Source of the DNA: Burkholderia sp. D-99 | Lineage (GTDB): Bacteria > Pseudomonadota > Gammaproteobacteria > Burkholderiales > Burkholderiaceae | Reading direction: 5' to 3' | Assembly (NCBI RefSeq): GCF_011605345.1 | Contig: NZ_JAAOXM010000001.1 | Coordinates: forward strand, 992,001-1,056,000 | Length of the DNA stretch: 64,000 bases | In this document: piece after piece, positions 58,385 to 64,000 of the stretch | How the letters are laid out: every line of letters starts with the position of its first letter | How positions within the stretch are numbered: position 1 is the stretch's first letter | Notes under the pieces: generated by a model | Database searches by the model: none | What the model saw: the letters and a program-made list of their open reading frames with translations, nothing else | What the model was told of the DNA's origin: nothing | Position numbers and translations under genes: made by a program

Positions 58385-59920
58385 ATGACTACGCCACGCC
58401 CCACTCCTCGGGCGGACACGCCGCTCGATCCGATCATCCAGTTGCTGGCGCTCGCCGGCGAACAGGGTTATCTGACCCACGCCGACCTCGTCGACGCGCT
58501 GCCGCCCGAAAGCGACAGCCCCGACGCGCTCGACGTCGTGCGCGCCGCGCTCGCCGACATCGGCATCGCCGTGCTCGACGAGCCGGCCGCGCCAGCGCCG
58601 TTCGCCGGTTCGGCGCATGTCGACGTCGATCGCGATGCGCTCGACGAAGGCCGCGCGATGCTCGGCGACCTCGCACGCGGCACGAGCGCGTCGACCGACC
58701 CGCTCGCGCTCTACATGCGGCGCATGCAGGCAGTGCCGCTGCTCACGCGCGAAGGCGAAATCGTGCTGGCGCGCGAACTCGAGACGGGCCGCCACCAGAT
58801 CCTGCACGCGCTCGCCGGCTATCCGGCTGCGGTCGACGCACTGCTTGCGCGCCACCGCGCGACGGCGACGAGCGCTGCCGCCGGGTCGTCCGATGGCGAC
58901 GCCCCCGATACGCCCGCGCCTGCCAGCTACGACGCGCTGCAGGCGGCCGCCGCGGCCTTGCGCGGTGCGTTGCACGGGCATGGCTTCCGTTCGGCCGAAT
59001 ACCGGGACGCGCGCAACCGCGTGGCCGCGCTGCTCGGCTCGATCGCGTGGGTCGCGGCGGCCGTCGACGACGCGAGCCGCGTCGTGGGCACGCTCGCGTC
59101 TGCGCCGCATGGCGCCGCGGCGGGCGAAGCCGCCTGCTTCGACACGGTCGCGCGACGTGCCCTCGCGGCAGCGCTCGCCGACGGCCAGCAGAAAGTGCGC
59201 GACGCCACGCGCGCGATGCTCGAAGCGAACCTGCGGCTGGTGCTGTCGATCGCGCGGAAGTACATGAACCGCGGCGTCGACCTGCCCGATCTCGTGCAGG
59301 ACGGCAGCCTCGGCCTGATGCGCGCGATCGAGAAATTCGAATACCGGCGCGGCTTCAAGTTCTCGACCTATGCAACCTGGTGGATCCGCCAGGCGATCGC
59401 GCGCGCGGTCGCGGATCGCGCTCGCACGATCCGCGTACCCGTGCACGTGGGCGACCAGTACCAGCGTGTGCAGCGGCATGCGCTGCGTTTTCGTCAGCGC
59501 ACGGGCCGCCGGGCGACGCCGGCCGAACTCGCGGCCGAAACCGGCCTCGACGAGGACAAGGTACGGGCGATGCTGGCGCTGCCTGCCGAGCCCGTGTCGC
59601 TCGACACGCCGCTGCCCGACGCGGACACCGGCCTCGTGGAACTGATCGAGGATCAGGTATCGGCCAGCCCGTTCGAGCAACTGGCCGACACGCGCATGCG
59701 CGAGTGCGTGAGGTCGCTGCTCCGGTCGGTCACACCGGCTGAAGCCGACGTACTGCGTCGGCGGTTCGGCCTCGGCGGCGCCGAGCCCGATACCTACGAC
59801 GCGATTGCGCAGGACGCGGGCATGTCGCGCGAACGCGTGCGGCAGATCGAGAAACGGGCGCTCGCCGCGTTGCGCACGGCCGCCGAGGCCGAGAACGCGC
59901 AGTCGTTTCTCGACGCGTGA
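58385..59920 (+). CDS. RpoD-like secondary sigma-70 factor
   Basis: 511 residues, shorter than housekeeping RpoD (613 or more). All core regions are present: a region-1.1-like start (about 12-66, [20 protein letters not shown]), region 1.2 near 104-130 ([21 protein letters not shown]), region 2 near 278-356 with [20 protein letters not shown] and [21 protein letters not shown], region 3, and region 4 near 448-500 with [16 protein letters not shown]. The spacer between 1.2 and 2 is Ala/Asp-rich and divergent. Region 2.4 looks RpoD-like, so it should read near-consensus promoters. No anti-sigma gene is adjacent. Start at 58385 is preferred over 58280. Confidence 0.85.
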   Translation: MTTPRPTPRADTPLDPIIQLLALAGEQGYLTHADLVDALPPESDSPDALDVVRAALADIGIAVLDEPAAPAPFAGSAHVDVDRDALDEGRAMLGDLARGTSASTDPLALYMRRMQAVPLLTREGEIVLARELETGRHQILHALAGYPAAVDALLARHRATATSAAAGSSDGDAPDTPAPASYDALQAAAAALRGALHGHGFRSAEYRDARNRVAALLGSIAWVAAAVDDASRVVGTLASAPHGAAAGEAACFDTVARRALAAALADGQQKVRDATRAMLEANLRLVLSIARKYMNRGVDLPDLVQDGSLGLMRAIEKFEYRRGFKFSTYATWWIRQAIARAVADRARTIRVPVHVGDQYQRVQRHALRFRQRTGRRATPAELAAETGLDEDKVRAMLALPAEPVSLDTPLPDADTGLVELIEDQVSASPFEQLADTRMRECVRSLLRSVTPAEADVLRRRFGLGGAEPDTYDAIAQDAGMSRERVRQIEKRALAALRTAAEAENAQSFLDA

Positions 59921-59934
59921 CCGCATCACGGGAC

Positions 59935-59967
59935 GCACGGTCGTGCCGCCTGCCGGCACGACCGTGC
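59935..59967 (+). terminator. 14-bp perfect hairpin after the sigma gene
   Basis: GCACGGTCGTGCCG (59935-59948) pairs perfectly with 59954-59967 around a 5-nt loop, 14 bp after the stop codon. There is no T-run after it, so it is either an atypical terminator or an mRNA-stabilising 3' end. The next gene starts 135 bp on. Confidence 0.5.
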
Positions 59968-60101
59968 ACTTCCCACCTGTGCTACGTTTGCTATTGACGT
60001 GCGTCAAGTTTTCTTCATCGCGTGTCGCGACAATGATGAAAAGCCGACCGGCGCATCGTTCGCCGTGTCCATTCCGTTTGTGCTTCCCCGGGTCCCTTGC
60101 C

Positions 60102-60983
60102 ATGCAGACGACCGCCGGCCAAACGTACGAGGAAAACCGGCATATCGCGGCCTGCCTGCGCGAGGCGGCGCAACGGCTGGCTGACCAGGGCGCGAATCCG
60201 TACCGGGTCGCCGCGTACCGCGCGTCGGCCGAGACCGTCGATGCGCTCGACCTCGACATCCGCGCGCTGTTCGAGTCCGGCGGCATCGATGCGCTCGGTA
60301 CGTTGCCCGAAATCGGCGCGGGCGTCGCCCAGGCCATTGCCGAGCTGCTGGTGACGGGGCGCTGGCGCCAGCTCGACCGGCTGTGCGGCGACGCCGAACG
60401 CACCTCCGCGTTCGAAGCGGTGCCGGGCATCGGCCACGCACTCGCGTTGCGCATTCACGACCTGCTTCACATCGATACGCTCGAAGAACTCGAACGCGCG
60501 GCCCGCAACGGCCAGCTCGAAACGATCTCGGGCGTCGGCCCGCGGCGCGCGGCCGGCATCCGCACCGCGCTCGACGACGTGCTGAGCCGCCGTCGGCGCT
60601 GGCAGGGCCACGTACAGAACGTCGGCCCCGGCACGGAGCCGCCGGTCGAACTGCTCCTCTACATCGACCGCCTGTACCGCAACAAGGCCGCCGCCGGCGT
60701 GTTGCCGACGCTCGCGCACCGGCGCCTGAACGTGGACGGTTACGTGCCGTCGCCCGTGATGCACATGACGAAGGGCGGCTGGCATTTCACGGCGCTGTGC
60801 CTGCTTGCCGCAATGCGCACGCCGGAGGCCTCCCGCCCGACCGACTGGGTTTCGCTCTATTTCTACGACGCGCTGCAGTGCGAGCACCAGCGCACCGTCT
60901 TCACCGAAACGGTCGGCTCGCTCGTCGGCAAACGCATCGTGCGCGGGCGCGAGCAGGAATGTCGCGTGTACTACGCGGGGTGA
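60102..60983 (+). CDS. PolX-N / helix-hairpin-helix protein without polymerase domain
   Basis: 293 residues. The N-terminal part is the DNA polymerase beta-type 8-kDa domain (YEENRHIAACLREAAQRLADQGANPYRVAAYRASAETV), followed by tandem helix-hairpin-helix motifs (LPEIGAGVAQAIAELL, VPGIGHALALRIHDLL, ISGVGPRRAAGIRTAL), so about residues 8-155 bind DNA. The rest (about 160-293) has no catalytic polymerase or PHP motifs and no family I recognise. It could tether gapped or broken DNA. Between the sigma gene and a convergent unknown membrane protein gene with 1 bp between stops. Confidence 0.8.
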   Translation: MQTTAGQTYEENRHIAACLREAAQRLADQGANPYRVAAYRASAETVDALDLDIRALFESGGIDALGTLPEIGAGVAQAIAELLVTGRWRQLDRLCGDAERTSAFEAVPGIGHALALRIHDLLHIDTLEELERAARNGQLETISGVGPRRAAGIRTALDDVLSRRRRWQGHVQNVGPGTEPPVELLLYIDRLYRNKAAAGVLPTLAHRRLNVDGYVPSPVMHMTKGGWHFTALCLLAAMRTPEASRPTDWVSLYFYDALQCEHQRTVFTETVGSLVGKRIVRGREQECRVYYAG

Positions 60984-60984
60984 G

Positions 60985-61785
60985 TCAGTCGTCGCCGATT
61001 TCGTCGACGTCGAACGCGACGTCGAGCACCGACGCGATCTCGCGACATGCATGGGTGAGCGAGCGGGAACGGTGGGCGGCACGGCTCACCCCGAGATCGA
61101 ACCCGGTCGAATACGCGTTGTAATCGGTCCTGCGCTGCCGGTTCAGCACGTCGAACCAGAACGTCACCATATAGTCGCCATTCCAGCGAACCGGCATCAC
61201 GTGCGTGAATCGCAGTCTCGTGATTGCGTCGTGGCGAAACCGGAAGCTGTCGTCGCCGACGCGGAACCCCGCCCACGCACCGTCGTTCGACACGAATACG
61301 GTCAGCGTTTCGTCCAGCGGCGCGGCCGACTGGCCATCTGCCGAAGCGAGGTCGGCCGTCGACACCATTGCCGCGCCCGAACCGTCGCGCCCCGCCTCGA
61401 CATCCACGTACGCTTCGATCGTCCGCTTCGCCTTGTCGTAGAAACGGCGCGTGACGTCGGGCCGCGCGGCGTCGGCAATCAGAACCAGTTGCTTGAATCG
61501 GGCATGCTCGCCGTATCGAAGCGGCACTTCAGGCGGGTCGTCGGGCTCGTCAACCGGTTCGTCCTCCAGACTATCGGCCGGCGCGGTCGCCTCGGGCTGC
61601 CCATCGGCCCCACGCCGCCGTTTCACCAAGGCGGCCCCCCACGTCAGCAGCACGGTCTGCGTCGCCAGCACGGCGGCCATCGTCGCGCACCCGGCGAGAA
61701 ACCCGTAATGCGGCCCGACCTTCGATGCCGCATACGCGGCCGGAAGCACATAAAGCACCAGCAATGGCGCAAGCAATATCGACAC
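60985..61785 (-). CDS. Unknown membrane-anchored protein
   Basis: 266 residues. Two N-terminal hydrophobic segments (about 3-20 and 28-52) anchor it; an acidic Pro/Asp/Glu linker (about 60-88) leads to a soluble domain (about 90-266) with a beta-rich look and HDAITRLRFTHVMPVRWNGDYMV-type strands. No catalytic or binding motif was recognised. Convergent with the PolX-N gene. In a head-to-tail position behind the MerR gene (92 bp), so it may follow MerR on one transcript. Confidence 0.65.
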   Translation of the reverse strand: MSILLAPLLVLYVLPAAYAASKVGPHYGFLAGCATMAAVLATQTVLLTWGAALVKRRRGADGQPEATAPADSLEDEPVDEPDDPPEVPLRYGEHARFKQLVLIADAARPDVTRRFYDKAKRTIEAYVDVEAGRDGSGAAMVSTADLASADGQSAAPLDETLTVFVSNDGAWAGFRVGDDSFRFRHDAITRLRFTHVMPVRWNGDYMVTFWFDVLNRQRRTDYNAYSTGFDLGVSRAAHRSRSLTHACREIASVLDVAFDVDEIGDD

Positions 61786-61877
61786 GCATCAACCCCGTTG
61801 TTCCGGTTTTCGTTTTCGACTTCCAGCCGGGCCCGGCGGCGCCACCCCGCCGCACGCGCATCGCGCGGTATCACGGT

Positions 61878-62303
61878 CTACGCACCGCCAGCCTTCGTGC
61901 GACGCGCCGAATGACGATGCGCGACGATGCGCAGCAGCTTCTGGAACGACGGACATTCGAGATGGCTTGGCGCCGGACACACGGCCGCGTGCCGCAGCAT
62001 ATCGCGCACGGCGCCGAGACGGCGAATCGTGCGGTCGAGTTCGTCGGCCTTGCCGTCGAGCTTCGCGCGATCGATCGCGGGCAGGCCGTCCGCTCCCACC
62101 ATCGCCAGAATGTCGTCGAGCGAGAATCCGGCCTCGCGTCCGAGCGCGATCAACGTCAGACGTTCCAGCACCGACTCGTCGTATTGCCGCCGCAGCCCCT
62201 GCCGGCCGATCGGAGCGATCAGCCCCTTTTCTTCGTAGTAGCGCAACGTCGACGCCGGCAATCCCGAGCGCCGCGCCACGTCCGCAATGTCCAGACGGCT
62301 CAT
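61878..62303 (-). CDS. MerR-family regulator
   Basis: 141 residues. The MerR winged helix (residues 3-70; DIADVARRSGLPASTLRYYEEKGLIAPIGRQGLRRQYD) is followed by a coiled coil and a C-terminal cysteine-containing segment VCPAPSHLECPSF that could bind a metal or redox signal. The start is the ATG at 62303. The start-proximal DNA is a textbook MerR promoter facing the DUF2938 gene. The inducer is unknown, possibly metal, thiol-reactive compounds or oxidants. Confidence 0.85.
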   Translation of the reverse strand: MSRLDIADVARRSGLPASTLRYYEEKGLIAPIGRQGLRRQYDESVLERLTLIALGREAGFSLDDILAMVGADGLPAIDRAKLDGKADELDRTIRRLGAVRDMLRHAAVCPAPSHLECPSFQKLLRIVAHRHSARRTKAGGA

Positions 62304-62305
62304 GC

Positions 62306-62336
62306 TTGACCTCAAGTGAACTTGAGGTTGCAAGAT
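62306..62336 (+). promoter_or_regulatory. MerR operator and target promoter
   Basis: ACCTCAAGTGAACTTGAGGT (62309-62328) is a perfect 20-bp palindrome between TTGACC (62306-62311) and CAAGAT (62331-62336), which are 19 bp apart. A 19-bp spacer occupied by a dyad is the defining form of MerR-activated promoters. It drives the DUF2938 gene and would also autorepress merR. Confidence 0.85.
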
Positions 62337-62440
62337 AGTTGCTCTACTTCACGAACGCAAGCCCGAAACGCCATGAAACCGCTGAAACCAACCGATATTC
62401 CGCCGCACCGCGCAGCAGCCTTCCGCTTCGGAGGTGTGCG

Positions 62441-62938
62441 ATGAATACGTCAGCTATCGTGCTCGACGTGCTGCTGATCGGCACGGGTGCCACGTTCCTG
62501 CTGGATCTGTGGACGCTGTTCCGGCGGCGTGCGTTCGGCACGCCGTCGCTCGACTACGCACTGGTCGGCCGTTGGGTCGGCCACATGATGCGCGGCCGCT
62601 TCCGGCATGCGTCGATCGTCACCGCGCCGCCCGTCCCGGGCGAGCGCATACTCGGCTGGATCGCGCACTACGCGATCGGCATTATGTTCGCGACGCTACC
62701 CGTCGCGATCGCGGGAGCGGAATGGATCGACGCGCCGACCCTGCTCCCCGCGCTCGTCGCCGGCCTTGCCAGCGTGGTCGCGCCGTTCTTCGTGATGCAG
62801 CCCGCGTTCGGCTTCGGCATCGCGGCGTCGCGCACGCCGCATCCGGGTGTCGCGCGTCGGCGCAGCCTCATCACGCATCTGTCGTACGGTGTGGGGCTCT
62901 ATCTGGCGGCGTTCACGCTCGCGGCGCTGGCCCGTTGA
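62441..62938 (+). CDS. DUF2938 membrane protein
   Basis: 165 residues with four to five membrane helices (about 5-20, 66-86, 91-113, 138-160). The loop after helix 1 holds LWTLFRRRAFGTPSLDYALVGRWVGHMMRG, the DUF2938 signature. The function of the family is unknown. GGAGG is seven bases before the ATG at 62441; the frame is open further upstream but only this start is supported. Target of the MerR operator, separated from it by a ~105-bp leader. Confidence 0.8.
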   Translation: MNTSAIVLDVLLIGTGATFLLDLWTLFRRRAFGTPSLDYALVGRWVGHMMRGRFRHASIVTAPPVPGERILGWIAHYAIGIMFATLPVAIAGAEWIDAPTLLPALVAGLASVVAPFFVMQPAFGFGIAASRTPHPGVARRRSLITHLSYGVGLYLAAFTLAALAR

Positions 62939-62980
62939 GCACACGGACTCGCCAACACCGCGGTAACAGGTAGCGCCGGC

Positions 62981-63172
62981 TCAGCCGGCCGACGTCGACG
63001 CCCGCACAAGCGCTTCGTCGAGCGTGACAGGCGCATTGTCCTGCGCGAGGCGAGCGAAGGCCGCGCGGGGCATCCGCACCGGCGCAACAGAGATGAAGAT
63101 TCCCATGCCAGCGTGCGGGCCGACGCGGCGTGTGCTGCCACCCGGCGCTCCCGTTGCTGCCAAACCGTTCAT
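62981..63172 (-). CDS. Possible small protein downstream of marR
   Basis: 63 residues from ATG at 63172, or 73 from a GTG at 63202 that overlaps the marR stop (GTGA). Third positions are mostly G/C and the C-terminal half (FARLAQDNAPVTLDEALVRA) looks helical and protein-like. No family recognised and no strong ribosome site for the ATG. Position and overlap suggest translational coupling to marR if real. Confidence 0.3.
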   Translation of the reverse strand: MNGLAATGAPGGSTRRVGPHAGMGIFISVAPVRMPRAAFARLAQDNAPVTLDEALVRASTSAG

Positions 63173-63198
63173 CCGGCCTGCCCGGATGGCGCCGCGCC

Positions 63199-63639
63199 TC
63201 ACTCTCCGCCGCAGTCGATCAGGTTGTGGCGCATGCGCCCGAGCAGCCGCACCAGCGTATCGCGCTCGTCGGGCGTGAAGCCGCGCAGACCGTCGTCAGC
63301 GACGGTGTCACCCACTTCGAGCATCTGCGGAAAGATCTCGCGCGACTTGTCGGTCAGCCGGATCACGAACGCGCGGCGATCGTCGTCGTTCGCAATGCGT
63401 TCGATCCAGCCATAGCTTTCCATCCGGTCGAGCAACCGAGTGAGCGAGATCGGCGTGATCTCGAGCCATTCGGCGAGCCGCGCCTGATTCATCTCGCCCT
63501 TCCATGTCAGGTACGCGAGCACGCGGCTTTGCGCGCGCGTCAGCCCGATGCGCTTCGCGCGCCGGTCGAACAGGCGCCCGTTCAGGCGGGCCACGTCTGC
63601 AATCAGGTAGCCGATCCGGTTCTCGTAGGTCTTGTCCAT
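63199..63639 (-). CDS. MarR-family regulator
   Basis: 146 residues with the MarR winged-helix fold: RLNGRLFDRRAKRIGLTRAQSRVL in the first helices, the recognition segment QARLAEWLEITPISLTRLLDRMESYGWIER near 55-84, and the wing DDRRAFVIRLTDKSREI. Divergent from the efflux transporter gene 135 bp away, with a symmetric operator between them. Most likely represses the pump and itself until a phenolic or drug-like ligand binds. Confidence 0.9.
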   Translation of the reverse strand: MDKTYENRIGYLIADVARLNGRLFDRRAKRIGLTRAQSRVLAYLTWKGEMNQARLAEWLEITPISLTRLLDRMESYGWIERIANDDDRRAFVIRLTDKSREIFPQMLEVGDTVADDGLRGFTPDERDTLVRLLGRMRHNLIDCGGE

Positions 63640-63689
63640 GCGGGGATTATAGGGTCAAGCCGGCAACCACCCATGGCTCGCGGCACGGC

Positions 63690-63720
63690 GATAAGCGGAT
63701 CTATAATAAGCGTGCTTATC
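63690..63720. promoter_or_regulatory. MarR operator with overlapping TATAAT
   Basis: ATAAGC-GT-GCTTAT (63706-63719) is a perfect dyad. GATAAGC at 63690-63696 is a further half-site matching GCTTATC at 63714-63720. A consensus TATAAT on the plus strand (63702-63707) touches the dyad, so bound MarR would block the pump promoter. Confidence 0.7.
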
Positions 63721-63774
63721 ATTCCAGCGATACCGGATCGCCGCCCACGGCGACCACCCCACGGAGACACCCGC

Positions 63775-64000
63775 TTGAACCCCGCCGCCGACGCCCCCGC
63801 CTCGCCCGCCCTGAACCGGCCGATGCTGACCCTGTCGATCATGCTCGCCACGCTGATCCAGACCCTCGACAGCACGATCGCGAACGTCGCGCTGCCGCAC
63901 ATGCAGGGCACGCTGTCCGCGTCGCAGGACGAGATCACGTGGGTGCTGACCTCCTATATCGTCGCGGCGGCAATCGCGACACCGCTCACCGGCTGGCTGT
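63775..64000 (+). CDS. DHA2-type MFS efflux transporter, 3' end missing
   Basis: Only the first 75 residues are in the window. They begin with TTG, supported by GGAG eight bases upstream, and show a short polar N-terminus, helix 1 with LIQTLDSTIANVALPHM (the DHA2 LDxTIVNVALP motif) and the ITWVLTSYIVAAAIATPLTGWL segment of helix 2. This is the EmrB/QacA 14-helix drug:H+ antiporter family. Divergent MarR gene and operator indicate ligand-induced expression. Confidence 0.88.
   Translation, partial: MNPAADAPASPALNRPMLTLSIMLATLIQTLDSTIANVALPHMQGTLSASQDEITWVLTSYIVAAAIATPLTGWL

Noticed and set aside
58283-60454. 723-codon minus-strand frame opposite the sigma factor and the PolX-N gene
   Set aside because: The sigma factor on the plus strand has all conserved regions; the antisense frame has none.

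Overview
The window is about 64 kb of very GC-rich, densely coding DNA with strong G/C third-position bias. Gene content (AmiC/AmiR, PcaQ-PcaHG, gentisate and hydroxyproline catabolism, a GsiABCD-like peptide importer, an RpoD paralogue, many LysR/MarR/MerR/AraC regulators) fits a Burkholderia-type betaproteobacterium, probably a secondary replicon of the B. cepacia complex. The species assignment is inference. I saw no rRNA, tRNA, CRISPR array, insertion sequence, integrase or replication origin.

Layout. 1-1.7 kb: the end of amiC and amiR, amide sensing and antitermination. 1.7-3.4 kb: an HxlR regulator divergent from a haloalkane-dehalogenase-like hydrolase, with repeated palindromes between them. 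3.5-6.2 kb: gamma-glutamyltransferase and a DUF457 membrane hydrolase. 6.4-10.9 kb: a giant Lhr helicase. 11.2-11.9 kb: a HigBA-type toxin-antitoxin pair. 12.0-16.1 kb: pcaQ and pcaHG (protocatechuate 3,4-dioxygenase), separated by an XRE regulator and a YebB-like permuted papain-fold protein. The two pca promoters carry near-identical operators. 16.6-18.3 kb: an AraC regulator and an alpha/beta hydrolase. 18.3-27.6 kb: an eight-gene minus-strand operon, rpiR-iaaA-gsiABCD-dmpA-dppA, which imports peptides and attacks D-amino-acid or isopeptide bonds. 27.6-35.1 kb: a gene remnant, a BetT-type choline transporter, a small membrane protein, a methyltransferase, a metallophosphoesterase lipoprotein coupled to a di-haem cytochrome c peroxidase, and a small gene under a textbook LexA box. 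35.2-38.6 kb: a MocR regulator, a DUF2917 gene, and a BigR/YeeE-YedE sulfur module.

38.7-45.0 kb: a complete 3-hydroxybenzoate-gentisate pathway (transporter, 6-hydroxylase, maleylpyruvate isomerase, fumarylpyruvate hydrolase, gentisate dioxygenase) with a divergent LysR regulator. 45.0-45.2 kb: a 23-unit octamer tandem repeat. 45.2-54.5 kb: a trans-4-hydroxy-L-proline catabolic locus in two divergent arms. The first arm is the epimerase plus a three-subunit D-hydroxyproline dehydrogenase. The second is the deaminase, a permease, 2-oxoglutarate semialdehyde dehydrogenase and an Ldh-type imino-acid reductase. Together they convert hydroxyproline to 2-oxoglutarate. 54.8-56.7 kb: ilvD.

56.8-64 kb: two low-complexity envelope proteins, an RpoD-like secondary sigma factor, a PolX-N/helix-hairpin-helix protein, an unknown membrane protein, a MerR regulator with a textbook MerR promoter in front of a DUF2938 membrane protein, and a MarR regulator divergent from a DHA2-type efflux pump cut by the window end. 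Overall the region is catabolic and accessory. The most distinctive features are the duplicated pca operator around an inserted gene pair, the LexA-controlled unknown gene, the octamer array and the RpoD paralogue.
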